Shown: positions 22,106-32,993, numbered from the stretch's first letter. The stretch: 64,000 bases of DNA from Cladopsammia gracilis (GCA_022457155.1 JAJGOT010000001.1:2656001-2720000), one strand, 5' to 3'. Made by a program: numbers and translations. The notes: generated from the letters alone by a model not told the origin.

Positions 22106-22665
22106 TTGAACGTTTAAACTTTGGCAAAATCCTTTGCAGGCTCTAGTAAATATAGGAGGATTTCATGTTCTCCACAGCCGTTGAAATTTTTTCATTGTAC
22201 TGTCGTTTGTGTGCTAGGTATAAATTGAAGCAATTCATTGGGGTTTCTCATCTGTGATGATAAATAATAAGCGATGGAATTTGTCACCAAATTTATCAGG
22301 CCGTGTTTTAATGTATGGAAGTCTGTTGCTAAATGATTTGTGAGATAGTGTTTCCTTATCGCGGTTGTTAAAGACATAATCAGTTTATTATTGTTTAAAA
22401 TGGGACGATTTTCACTCAGTGGAGCTCGGGTCCAAACTCGAGGGTACTGTTTCATTACCTTTGATGCGCATTTTCATTGTTACTTCTGTCCGGTGCTGTA
22501 CGTTATACATGACCATCCCCCATCTACTCGAGAAAGTCCTCAGGCCGTTCCTGAGTGCTGTGAGGTGGACGTTTGTCTTTCATCCACACACCGCTGGAGA
22601 TATTTACAATTCCGATCTTTTTACCGTTACAATTAACTTTGTTGGTTTTCTTTTTCCGTTTTCAG

Positions 22666-25127
22666 CTGCAAATGCCTACTCAAGAGCTATGAAAGCGTCA
22701 ATCAAAATGCACACAGAGTTCCAGCCCAAACTGTTGGATGCTCCAACTATGTCTAACATGAAAACAGATGAAATTTTCACTAATCTTCTCATACAATATG
22801 GACGAAAGCGCATTGAAGTCGAATGTGTTGCTGGAAGAAGGGAACGCCTGGTTCGTTACGGTCAGGTTAGCGGAACTCGAGTCAAACACAGTCAAGAAAT
22901 ATTCTTTCGCGCTGCCGATGTTGAAAACAATCCCACTTCTATTCTTCTTACTGGAAAAGCAGGGATTGGAAAAACTCTGTTTTGCCAAAAGCTGATTCGA
23001 GACTGGGCTGACGACAAATTATTTCAGACACCAACAAACGCGCAAATTCCCAATTTTAAATTTGCGTACTTGTTGACATTCCGGCAGTTGAATTTACTTA
23101 GCGAAAAGGAATTTTCTTTGCAAGAAGTCTTAAACCATTCTTCAATATTGGACGACCAATGTGATATTGACGACTCGCTTCTGGACTATATTGTGAACCA
23201 TCCCGAAGAAGTGTTAATCATTATTGATGGGTATGATGAATACGCACAACAAGATTACGTCCCTAGTGACGTGCACGAAAGGTTTCCAAATACCGCCAAA
23301 GAGAAAATGCCGGTAGCCGCACTTTGTGCCAAACTAATTCGAGGACAAATCTTAAGACAGTCTACGGTCATGTTATCGTCAAGACCTGATGAATCTGATA
23401 AGCTCAGTAGAATTCGGTTTGATCGAAAAGTGGAAATTACGGGATTTTCTGAATCAGAGGTGAAAGAATACATTGAAAGATATTTCCGAGAAAACGAAAC
23501 CATGAAGAACACTGTACTCGAACACATCACGAAGAACGAGGATCTTCTCAGCTTTGCTCACATTCCTGTACTCTGCGCTTTAATGTGTGCTTTTATCGAG
23601 TATATCCTTAAGAAATCAAACAGCACCAATGATCTCCCTGTTTCAATGAGTGAACTCTATTTTAAAGTGTTTAACGTTTTCGAACTTAAACACAACAAAA
23701 CGAAAGCTTTCACTTCCGACGAAACCAGACTGGATAAACTGTCAGAGTTTGCAGCTCAACTGCTTGTGGAGAAAAGATTTCTTTTTAATGAAGAAGACAT
23801 GAAAAAGTTAAACTTAGAGGAAAATGATCATGAAGGCCTGACAGCAAGCGGTATTCTTCATTGTGGTCCTCCGTTTCGTTTGTCTTTTTCTCGAACAACA
23901 AAATATTTCTGTTTTACTCACTTAACTCTTCAAGAGTATTTGGCAGCCCGTTGTTTTGTAAAGAGAAGAGAGATCCCCGAAAGATCAACTGTGTCCACAG
24001 TGGTTTTACAGTTCATGGTTGGTATTCTGTCAAAGAAGAAAGATAGCAAACTTATGGAAGAACTGCTTAACGCTTTTACAACTGATGAACATCTCTTAAA
24101 AGCAAGGTGTCTCGTTGAATATCAAGACAAAGACTTTGCCAAATATCACTACCGTCGATACCCTGTCGATGAAAGAATGGAATTTCACTATTTACATGAT
24201 GTGGACTGTATTGCAATATCGTTTTTGCTTGATATGAACAGTGAACTAAATCATGAAGAGGAAACTATGAAGAACCAAACATTGCGATTGAAACAGCCAT
24301 TCATCGGTATTAAGTCTCTGAGTATTTTGCATTCCGCTAATTTAACGTTGTCTGGAATAAAAAGGATATGTAATTCTTTACATTCAAAATTCTGTGTCGT
24401 CACCGAACTGGAGCTGATAAATTTACATTTGAATGACGAATGTGTAAAATGCATTTCTGGGTTGATTATTCATGTTAATCAGATCACCGATGCCGGTATT
24501 GCCAGTCTGTGTGAATCACTTAAACATCCCAGCAGTCAACTAACCACACTACATCTGAGTGGTAATCAGATCACCGATGCCGGTGTTGCTATTCTGAGTG
24601 AATCACTAAAACATCCCAGCAGTCAACTAACCACACTACATCTGGATGATAATGAGATCACCGATGCCGGTGTTGCTATTCTGAGTAAATCACTAAAACA
24701 TGCCAGCAGTCAACTAACCACACTACATCTGGGTGGCTATCAGATCACCGATGCCGGTGTTGCCAGTCTGTGTGAATCACTAAATCATCCCAGCAGTCAA
24801 CTAACCACACTTCATCTGAGTGGTAATCAGATCACCGATGCCGGTGTTGCCAGTCTTTGTGAATCACTAAAACATCCCAGCAGTCAACTAACCACACTTT
24901 ATCTGATTGGTAATCAGATCACCGATGCCGGTGTTGCTATTCTGAGTAAATCACTAAAACATCCCAGCAGTCAACTAACCACACTTTATCTGATTGGTAA
25001 TCAGATCACCGATGCCGGTGTTGCTATTCTGAGGGAATCACTAAAACATCCCAGCAGCCAACTAACCACGCTATATCTGGGTGGTCATCAGATCACCGCT
25101 CCCGGTATTGCCAGTCTCTATCACTAA
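22666..25127 (+). CDS. NLR gene 1, exon 3: NACHT ATPase and LRR array
   Basis: Encodes residues 452-1,271, joined through a split alanine codon. A short helical lead (AANAYSRAMKASIK) precedes the NACHT domain: Walker A GKAGIGKT (residues 548-555), Walker B VLIIIDGYDE (634-643), sensor-type STVMLSSRPDE, GFSESEVKEYI, and the winged-helix/HD2 signature FCFTHLTLQEYLAA. These are the marks of NLRC3/NLRC5-like STAND ATPases that oligomerise after ligand sensing. Seven 29-residue ribonuclease-inhibitor-type LRRs follow (from 24,470), pattern QITDAGVASLCESLKHPSSQ then LTTLxLxxN. A 4-bp deletion near 25,117 shifts the frame and ends the protein at LYH, dropping the last ~65 residues kept in gene 2's remains. 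An alternative start without the upstream exons would be MELGSKLEG at 22,419. Confidence 0.9.
24470..25127 (+). repeat. 87-bp LRR-coding tandem repeat, gene 1
   Basis: Seven 87-bp units nearly identical at DNA level. Differences concentrate in the codons around the LxLxxN strand: HLSGNQ, HLDDNE, HLGGYQ, YLIGNQ, YLGGHQ, plus SLCES/ILSES/ILSKS alternatives. Confidence 0.9.
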
Positions 25128-25306
25128 AACATCCCAGCAGTCAACTAATCACCCAACAGATCACCGATGCCGGTGTTGACAGTTTTTGTAAAGTAATAAA
25201 AGAAGTCCCAAATTGTAAACTAGCCGAGCTACACCTGACATATAATTATGATATCAGTGGGAGGAAAAAAAATATTGTTACAACAAGAGAAACCAGACTT
25301 TAAAAT
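25128..25306 (+). pseudogene. Out-of-frame end of NLR gene 1
   Basis: After the frameshift come one damaged LRR unit (with a further deletion, CAACTAATCACCCAACAG) and the ancestral C-terminus in another frame (DAGVDSFCKVIKEV...YNYDIS), matching the intact reading at 56,960-57,091. The related final stop lies near 25,306. Confidence 0.75.
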
Positions 25307-25676
25307 ATCATTTTAGAGCCATAGCGATGGACAAAAAATGAAAGCCACAGTCTCCTTATTTGCATGGGCTCGGTTCGCGAACATGTCTCTAAAAAAAAAG
25401 TCTGGAGAGTGTCAGGGATTTCAGTGCAGTAGGACTGGGGTGTATTTTTTTTTAGTCTCGATGCTAAGACTCGCGAACATCAGAACTTCACGCCATCCTC
25501 ACATATGCGCTAAAATGTTTTTAAGAAGACACTGTTTTGTTGTTTTTTTAGGAGATATGAATTGCATAAAGAGTAATATATGGGTTCAATATTAAACTTT
25601 TACCGAGGCAAATAGGAAATTTACCTGGGTAAAGTGGTTTTCTACGTGTAACTGCTTTTACCTTGGTACGTTATCT
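25307..25676 (+). repeat. 3' flank of NLR gene 1, part 1
   Basis: Matches 57,083-57,475 and 1-355. The short frame at 25,338-25,595, also open at 57,113-57,367, is probably a non-coding shadow of the duplicated flank. Confidence 0.8.
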
Positions 25677-26329
25677 ATTCTCACTGGTGCCATCACGCAC
25701 AAACACCCCCAAATCCAGATCCAAATCTAAATCCGCTAGAATTCTATTGTTTCTACACCCGTGCATCCGTGAGCCAGTAGGGGGTAGTGTTATGCATATA
25801 TTAGGTGCTTTTGCATAAATAGGCCGTCGTTATCCGGTTTATTCCTCTCTTCGTTCTAACGGCCGCCAGACGTCCGCTTGGCGTTTGTTTCTTTTTCTAG
25901 TCATCGCTGCGCCTTCGTATTTCTAGTCTCTATGCCGGAGCAAGTTACTCAGAACCCTGTTGCGGGCGCTGTTGCTGCAGCCTCTGCAGTTCAAGTTAAT
26001 CCTTTACAGGCGGCTCCAGCGGCCGAACAACCAGCACTGCCGGTTCCCGGCTCCCGGCTCTTCTTGCTCCTGTTGCTCGTAATGTTGTTCCAGACGCTGC
26101 TCCCGCCGACGCTATACCAGTTGTGGCTCCAGAGGTTGGTTTTTTTCTCTAGTTGTTTGTATTTCCCCGGTGTGGTTCGGTTTCCCCTTCCCGCTTTTGT
26201 GTCCTTTGGTGCGGGGTTTGTTAGTTTATTTTACAATTCATGGTTCTCTTAGTCGCCACGTGCGCGGTATGTTTTCCGCTCCGCGTCTATGTTAGTTGAT
26301 TTTGGCTTTCTCATTCGGCGTGATCATTT

Positions 26330-27110
26330 TTCCGTCCGTGTGATTACAAAACTTTTTATTTTCAGTCTGTGTGGCGATTTTTCGGTCTGTGTGACCACAA
26401 AACCTTCAATTTTCAGTCTGTGATTATTTTTCAGTCTGTGTGACTATTATTCACTCGGTGTGACTGCAAAACTTTTCATTTTCAGTCTGTGTGACTATTA
26501 TTCAGTCTGTGTGACTACAAAACGTTCAATTTTCAGTCTGTGTGACTATTATTCAGTCTGTGTGACTACAAAACTTTCAATTTTCAATCTGTGACTATTT
26601 TTCAGTCTGTGTGACTACAAACGTTCAATTTTCAGTCTGTGTGACTATTATTCAGTCTGTGTGACTACAAAACTTTTCATTTTCAGTCTGTGTGACTATT
26701 ATTCAGTCTGTGTGACTACAAAACGTTCAATTTTCGGTCTGTGTGACTATTATTCAGTCTGTGTGACTACAAAACATTCAATTGTCAGTCTGTGTGACTA
26801 CAAAACTTTTCATTTTCAGTCTGTGTGACTATTATTCAGTCTGTGCGGCTACAAAACTTGCACATTTTCAGTCTGTGTGTCTATTATTCAGTCTGTGTGA
26901 CTACAAAACTTTCAATTTTCAATCTGTGTGACTATTTAGTCTGTGTGACTACAAAACTTGCAAGTTTTCAGTCTGTGTGTGACTATTATTTAGTTTGTGT
27001 GACTACAAAACTTTAAATTTTCAGTCTGTGTGACTACTATTCAGTCCGTGTGACTACAAAACTTTCAATTTTCAGTCTGCGTGACAAAATCTGGGTTGCA
27101 AGTCTCGGTT
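26330..27110 (+). repeat. 51-bp tandem repeat array
   Basis: About 15 degenerate units built of two related halves: CAGTCTGTGTGACTACAAAA plus TTCAATTTT, and CAGTCTGTGTGACTATTATT. Decayed units continue to about 27,370. Non-coding. Confidence 0.85.
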
Positions 27111-27370
27111 TTTTCAGCCTGTGTGACTACAGAAATTTTCATTTTCTTGTCTGAGTGTCACAAGTCTGTGTGACTATTATTCACCCTGCGTGACTTCAAA
27201 ACTTCCATTTTTTCAGTCTGTGTGACAAGTCGCTGTGACAATTTTCATTCTGTGTGACTACAAAACTCTCTATTTCTTGTCTGCGTGACAAGTCTCTGTT
27301 GCACTTATTTACCCTGTGTGATCACTAAACTTTCAGTTTTTCAGCCTTACAATTTTCCATCTGTGTGCGT

Positions 27371-28015
27371 AGGGTAACCTTAAGTTTTCTCCGTCCGTGG
27401 GTCAAATCTTTAGTTTCACCTTTTTGTATTAAAGCTACCGCTTAGTATGTCTTCGATGGGGTTATCTAATACCCTTAATTGCTCTGTCCCTGGACGGGGT
27501 ATTTCGGGGCTGCTTCGCGGTTAGCTTTTCCCCTTTCCTTTTGCTTACTAGTCCTTCGTCGTTTTGCTCCTTTGGGCCTCTCCATTTTGCTCCATTGGGC
27601 CTCTCGAGCTCCATGTAAAAGGCCTCGCTGTGACTTCAATCCGGGCGCAGTTTCCATGCATACCATCCGGTGGTGCAATTAAAAAGGGGAAAAGCACCGT
27701 GTAGCAGGCCCGGTCCCTTCGCCTACTACGGTTCTTCCCCTCCTAGAATGTGGCGTCCTCGCATAAGGCTTTTTATGAACTTAAGAATTTCAGGCCTGCC
27801 TTCCTGTAACTCATGCGGCTAAAAGTCAGGAGTAAGGTTAGGAATTTTGAGTTGTGGGGAGAGATACGTTTTTTTCCCACGGTTTTGCCCATGGTTTATC
27901 ATTCTGTTATTTATTGAGTTATCCGGAAGCGGCCGCCGTAGGGCTCGCTTCTTCCCATAACTCATACTAGCTTGGGGTGTTTGAGAGTGGGGGCTCCAGT
28001 GCGAATGTATTACTA
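27371..28015. other. Rest of the inserted transposon, no gene seen
   Basis: A GC-richer stretch with short overlapping frames on both strands and no recognisable domain. Confidence 0.4.
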
Positions 28016-29017
28016 TTCTTACTGGTGCCATCACGCACAAACACCCCCAAATCCGCTAGAATTCTATTGTTTCTACACCCGTGCATCCGTGAGCCAGTAG
28101 GGGGTGGTGTTATGCATATATTAGGTGGTTTTGCATAAATAGGCCGTCGTTATCCGGTTTATTCCTCTCTTCGTTCTAACGGCCGCCAGACGTCCGCCAG
28201 ACTTGGCGCCCCTCCCTCCTCCCCGCAGCGATGACTAGACGTGTTCTTTCATTTTTGAGCTCCCGCTCCCTTTCGCCTCCGGGCTCGCTTCTTCCCATAA
28301 CTCATACTAGCTTGGGGTGTTTGGGAGTGGGGGCTCCAGTGGGAATGTATTACTATGTCACGCCATGAAAAACAATAAAAAGTTTCTTGAATAAAAGGGT
28401 CGGTTTGTTTTCCCAGGCAAACCAACCAATGAAATGCCGAGTTTTGATAACGAGTTTCATTGTCGTTTCAGTTCATGCTAATGAAACGCATATTGTCAAA
28501 CTATATTTTATGCAATAAAAGTTGTAGTTATTTTGTTCTGAAATACACGCGTGGGAAATACACACGTGGGTAAATCGTTGATGTGGAAAACTGACCTGTC
28601 CTAGAGCCTCGGTACGTGTAACCGACTCTACCTGGGTAAATGTAAAGCCGAAGTAAATTAACCTATTTTATCTAGTAGGTAAAAGTACTACGCACGTAAC
28701 CGTAGCTAATTCTCTTAATTCTTCAAATAATACTAAACAACTCATCAGCTTGAATTAGTTAAATTTTCCATGCTTAGTTGATATTTTTAGAGGTGTTTTG
28801 TCGTGAAAAAATTTAAAGAATGACGAATATTTACGAACAGTCGGATTGTATGTTTTCAGGTTCTAAGATTTTTACCGGATTCTTATCCTCAGCGTAGCTC
28901 TCGTGCTCACAGCCACGACAAAATTAAAAACACAAAATTTAGTAAATAAACGTTATTTGTTATTGGCAAATTGAGTTCCTTTTCATGCTATTTTCTGTTT
29001 TCTTCTTCTTTTTCTTA

Positions 29018-29173
29018 GACTTAGGTTAGATTTTAAATTGTACATATTATATATAGTTTTATTTTAAATTCTTAAATATTTTTAGGTAGTATTTAGTGTC
29101 CCCAGTTAGTGGTTGTATAACTGCTATTTTAGATTTGACACATGAATAAAGGTTCTTGTTGTTGTTGTTGTTC
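29018..29173 (+). mobile_element. LINE 3' end fragment
   Basis: Inserted in the duplicated flank, which reads straight through in copies 0 and 2. It ends in AATAAAGGTTCTTG(TTG)n, like the 3' end of the LINE at 52,948-55,552. Flanked by TTCTT-like sequence. Confidence 0.6.
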
Positions 29174-29206
29174 TTTATACTCGTTTTCTTTCTGCCTTTC
29201 TTTATC

Positions 29207-29530
29207 GGGAGGCGGGGAAGGGGGCGCTGGGTGTATCGGGTGGTGGTACGGTTTTCATGTTTTTGAACTCTACAGTAGAATCTCGCGGCTCTCAGTTAAC
29301 TCAAACTGAAAGAAGTTTCCCCTGCGGGAGGTGGGGAAGGGGGCGCTGGGTATATCGGGGGGTGGTAGGGTTTTTATGTTTTTGAACTCTACAGTAGAAT
29401 CTCACCGCTCTCAGTTAACTCAAACTGAAACAAGTTTCCCCTGCGGGAGGTGATAGGGTTTTTATGTTTTTGAACTCTACAGTAGAATCTCACCGTTCTC
29501 GGTTAATTCAAATTGAAACAAGTTTCCCCT
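29207..29530 (+). repeat. About 115-bp direct repeats in the flank
   Basis: GGGAGG.GGGGAAGGGGGCGC, TTTTTGAACTCTACAGTAGA and CAGTTAACTCAAACTGAAA recur with one unit at about 29,207, 29,326, 29,441 and again after 29,730. Copies 0 and 2 have a single unit. Confidence 0.75.
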
Positions 29531-29735
29531 GCGGGAGGCGGGGAAGGGGGCGCTGGGTATATCGGGGGGTGGGGAAGGGGGCGCTGGGTATATCGGGGGG
29601 TGGGGAAGGGGGCGCTGGGTATATCGGGGGGTGGGGAAGGGGGCGCTGGGTATATCGGGGGGTGGGGAAGGGGGCGCTGGGTATATCGGGGGGTGGGGAA
29701 GGGGGCGCTAGGTATATCGGGGGGTGGTAGGGTTT
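29530..29735 (+). repeat. 31-bp G-rich minisatellite
   Basis: Six units of GCGCTGGGTATATCGGGGGG plus TGGGGAAGGGG. Each unit offers several runs of three or more G on one strand, so G-quadruplex formation is possible. Glycine- or proline-rich frames across it are artefacts. Confidence 0.9.
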
Positions 29736-29984
29736 TCATGTTTTTGAACTCTACAGTAGAATCTCGCGGCTCTCGGTTAACTCAAACTGAAACAAGTTTA
29801 CCCTGCTTTGCTTTATTCTCTTTATTTCATCCTGGATAACTTGCTCAGTTCACTCGAAATGTGTTGCTAATCCCTCGATAGTTTGAGTTATCGAGATTCT
29901 GGATATTTTAGTGTATTGCTAATCCCTCGATAGTTTGAGTTATCGAGATTCTGGATATTTTAGTGTATACACTAAAACATCCAC

Positions 29985-30262
29985 AATTTTATAAAAGATT
30001 TTAGATTTTAGTGTAGTGGAGACAATTTTATAAAAGGTTTTAGATTTTAGTGTAGTGGAGACACAATTTTATAAAAGGTTTTAGATTTTAGTGTAGTGGT
30101 GACACAATTTTATAAAAGGTTTTAGATTTTAGTGTAGTGGTGACACAAATTTATAAAAGGTTTTAGATTTTAGTGAAGTGGTGACACAAATTTATAAAAG
30201 GTTTTAGATTTTAGTGAAGTGGTGACACAATTTTATAAAAGGTTTTAGATTTTAGTGAAGTG
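29985..30262 (+). repeat. 41-bp tandem repeat
   Basis: About six units containing ACAATTTTATAAAAGGTTTT and AGATTTTAGTGTAGTGGTGA. Confidence 0.9.
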
Positions 30263-30277
30263 CTATTAAAATTGTAT

Positions 30278-30325
30278 GAAACGTTTCAGTCGCGGGATTC
30301 AGTCGCGGGATTCAGTCGCGGGATT
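30278..30325 (+). repeat. Short GC-rich triplication
   Basis: AGTCGCGGGATTC repeated three times head to tail. Confidence 0.8.
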
Positions 30326-30429
30326 GGACAAAGTGTGTGTAAAAATGCTCCAAAGTGGCCTTTCTTAATTTTCATGCGCTTCAGAAGACGGGCGTTAAAC
30401 GTTGCCTATTTTTTTGGTAAACGTCGTAG

Positions 30430-32372
30430 GAAATTTGCCTCCAGGACAAAAATAGAAACAGATGACTGTTAACGAGACTATGTCATCATTACTGGTGTTA
30501 CTATAAAAAATAGAAACAGATGACTGTTAACAAGACTATGTCATCATTTTTAGTATTACTATAAAAAATAGAAAACAGATGACTGTTAACCAGACTATGT
30601 CATCATTTTTAGTGTTACTATAAAAAATAGAAAACAGATGACTGTTAACCAGACTATATCATCATTTTTAGTGTTACTATAAAAAATAGAAAACAGATGA
30701 CTGTTAACCAGACTATGTCATCATTTTTAGTGTTACTATAAAAAATAGAAAACAGATGACTGTTAACCAGACTATGTCATCATTTTTAGTATTACTATAA
30801 AAAATAGAAAACAGATGACTGTTAACCAGACTATGTCATCATTTTTAGTATTACTATAAAAAATAGAAAACAGATGACTGTTAACCAGACTATGTCATCA
30901 TTTTTAGTGTTACTATAAAAAATAGAAAACAGATGACTGTTAACCAGACTATGTCATCATTTTTAGTGTTACTATAAAAAATAGAAAACAGATGACTGTT
31001 AACAAGACTATGTCATCATTTTTAGTATTACTATAAAAAATAGAAAACAGATGACCGTTAACCAGACTATGTCATCATTTTTAGTATTACTATAAAAAAT
31101 AGAAACAGATGACTGTTAACAAGACTATGTCATCATTTTTAGTATTACTATAAAAAATAGAAAACAGATGACTGTTAACAAGACTATGTCATCATTTTTA
31201 GTATTACTATAAAAAATAGAAAACAGATGACTGTTAACCAGACTATGTCATCATTTTTAGTGTTACTATAAAAAAAAGAAACAGATGACTGTTAACAAGA
31301 CTATGTCATCATTTTTAGTATTACTATAAAAAAAAGAAACAGATGACTGTTAACCAGACTATGTCATCATTTTTAGTGTTACTATAAAAAATAAAAACAG
31401 ATGACTGTTAACAAGACTATGTCATCATTTTTAGTGTTACTATAAAAAATAAAAACAGATGACTGTTAACAAGACTATGTCATCATTTTTAGTATTACTA
31501 TAAAAAAAAGAAACAGATGACTGTTAACAAGACTATGTCATCATTTTTAGTGTTACTTGAAAAAATTGAAACAGATGACTGTTAACAAGACTATGTCATC
31601 ATTTTTAGTGTTACTATAAAAAATAGAAACAGATGACTGTTAACAAGACTGTCGTCATTTTTAGTGTTACTATAAAAAATAGAAACAGATGACTGTTAAC
31701 AAGACTATGTCATCATTTTTAGTGTTACTATAAAAAATAGAAACAGATGACTGTTAACAAGACTATGTCGTCATTTTTAGTGTTACTATAAAAAAAAGAA
31801 ACAGATGACTGTTAACAAGACTATGTAATCATTTTTAGTATTACTATAAAAAATAGAAACAGATGACTGTTAACAAGACTATGTCATCATTTTTAGTGTT
31901 ACTATAAAAAATAGAAACAGATGACTGTTAACAAGACTATGTCGTCATTTTTAGTGTTACTATAAAAAATAGAAACAGATGACTGTTAACAAGACTATGT
32001 CATCATTTTTAGTATTACTATAAAAAATAGAAACAGATGACTGTTAACAAGACTATGTCATCATTTTTAGTGTTACTATAAAAAATAAAAACAGATGACT
32101 GTTAACCAGACTATGTCATCATTTTTAGTGTTACTATAAAAAATAGAAACAGATGACTGTTAACAAGACTATGTCATCATTTTTGGTGTTACTATAAAAA
32201 ATAGAAACAGATGACTGTTAACAAGATATGTCATCATTTTTAGTATTACTATAAAAAATAGAAACAGATGACTGTTAACAAGACTATGTCATCATTTTTA
32301 GTGTTACTATAAAAAATAGAAACAGATGACTGTTAACAAGACTATGTCGTCATTTTTAGTGTTACTATAAAA
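30430..32372 (+). repeat. 58-59-bp satellite, about 33 units
   Basis: Unit holds CAGATGACTGTTAAC, AGACTATGTCATCATTTTTA and GTGTTACTATAAAAAATAGA. Units alternate between subtypes (AACAAGAC/AACCAGAC; TAGAAAC/TAGAAAAC; GTGTT/GTATT). It occupies the position where copies 0 and 2 of the flank hold the 62-bp satellite. Confidence 0.95.
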
Positions 32373-32469
32373 AGCACCAAAGACAAAAAATGGAACAGTG
32401 GTAACCCAAGATAATGGAACAGTTTTGTTCAAATGTTTTTGTTCTAGTGCTCTAAGAGTAATGGAATAA

Positions 32470-32773
32470 ACGAAACTGCAAATACCGTGAACGATCTATT
32501 GCGTATTATATAAACATTGAATCAATACAAACAGTGATAAGAAACAGACCACTACGGCACAGTGGTGAGGGCCAATAAGCCCGAAACAGCTGTCTGTGTC
32601 TGCTTTCTATTTTTGAGCGCTGATCATGTCAGGTTTGGCCGACCGTAGTGCCATTTCGAGAGAATGCCTTTCCACATTGTTTGATCGGTCCTTGCCGAGT
32701 GGTCTGTTGCTTATCACTGTTTGTATTTGATCCAATGTGACGCAATAGATCGTTCACGGTATCTGCAGTTTAG
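32470..32773. mobile_element. 300-bp palindromic element with a hammerhead-like centre
   Basis: Arms AACTGCAAATACCGTGAACG / CGTTCACGGTATCTGCAGTT extend through CAATAGAT, ACAGTGATAAG.AACAGACCA and their complements. The central region contains the ribozyme-like segment. Confidence 0.7.
32557..32600 (+). ncRNA. Hammerhead-ribozyme-like motif, imperfect core
   Basis: CACA pairs with TGTG (stem I); GGGC...GCCC forms stem II with loop CAATAA; GAAACAGCTGTC provides the 3' core, the self-complementary short stem III and the cleavage cytidine. The 5' core reads GTGGTGAG instead of CTGATGAG, two changes that should abolish or weaken cleavage. Stem III is the same as at 7,504-7,515, so both probably derive from one element family. 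Confidence 0.4.
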
Positions 32774-32837
32774 TTGATTTAATAAAAAGTTTATCACCTT
32801 GTGTCTTGAAAAACTCTCTAAAACTCTGATTAAAGAG

Positions 32838-32990
32838 ACCCTGATGTGCGACTAAGTTGAGATACTGAGATGAGATTAGAAGGAAACCAATCAATTTAGG
32901 AGAAAAGAGCCTAATTTAGCATTGAAAATGTCTATGAAGGTCCTATGTAGTTATGTGAAAGAAACAACAAGGTTACCAGTTTTGTTTAAC
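32838..32990 (+). repeat. Direct repeat flanking a MITE, left copy
   Basis: AGAGACCCTGATGTG.GACTAAGTTGAGAT through ACCAGTTTTGTTT recurs, diverged, at 33,926-34,082. The two copies enclose the 32,994-33,921 element. Confidence 0.75.
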
Positions 32991-32993
32991 TGA

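Larger units (their letters stand above)
13696..22665 (+). other. Intron 2 of NLR gene 1 (about 9 kb)
   Basis: Begins GTGTGT after GAAG and ends CGTTTTCAG before CTGCAAATGCC. The split codon G/CT gives alanine, as at the equivalent joint of gene 2. About two thirds of it is the 6-kb transposon at 14,535-20,590. From about 21,760 it is recognisably related to gene 2's last intron from about 49,880 (for example CATAAATCCCTAA, GAGAGACTCTCC). Confidence 0.55.
25677..28356. mobile_element. 2.7-kb insertion, two tandem copies of one transposon
   Basis: Absent from the flanks of gene 2 and copy 0, which run straight through this point. The left end (TCACTGGTGCCATCACGCAC...AAACACCCCC) is an imperfect inverted match to the right end (GGGGTGTTTGGGAGTGGGGG, CTCCAGTGGGAA). 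The pair occurs twice: a longer copy to about 28,015, and a short internally deleted copy 28,016-28,356 abutting it. The longer copy carries a 51-bp tandem array. A frame at 25,932-26,134 (MPEQVTQNP, A/P-rich) could be the start of a gag-like protein. A DIRS-like retroelement is one possibility; I cannot decide the class. Confidence 0.55.
28357..29900 (+). repeat. 3' flank of NLR gene 1, part 2
   Basis: Resumes the duplicated flank at GTCACGCCATGAAAAACAAT and follows copies 0 and 2 through one 76-bp unit (28,610-28,695) and the CGTTTTCTTTCTGCC segment to the TTTATTTCATcCTGGAT region near 29,825. The G-rich part is amplified here. Confidence 0.75.

Noticed and set aside
22419..22665. Upstream extension of the NACHT frame as coding sequence with ATG 22,419
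   Set aside because: Gene 2's frame at the same place has different, unrelated codons up to the TTTTTCAG acceptor, while similarity is continuous after it; the extension looks intronic.
23255..23530. Long antisense frames opposite the NACHT exon
   Set aside because: Shadow frames of a strongly coding exon; present in both genes only because the exons are nearly identical.
25338..25595. 85-codon frame conserved after both NLR genes (also 57,113-57,367)
   Set aside because: Conservation equals that of the surrounding duplicated non-coding flank, the copy at window start is interrupted, and no domain is visible.
26825..27016. Frame rich in SVCVTTKL repeats
   Set aside because: Translation of the 51-bp tandem repeat.
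29464..29839. Glycine-rich and proline-rich proteins on both strands
   Set aside because: They are translations of the 31-bp G-rich minisatellite.
30430..32372. Regular 58-bp repeats resembling a CRISPR array
   Set aside because: The whole unit is conserved with no unique spacers, and the context is eukaryotic; it is a satellite.
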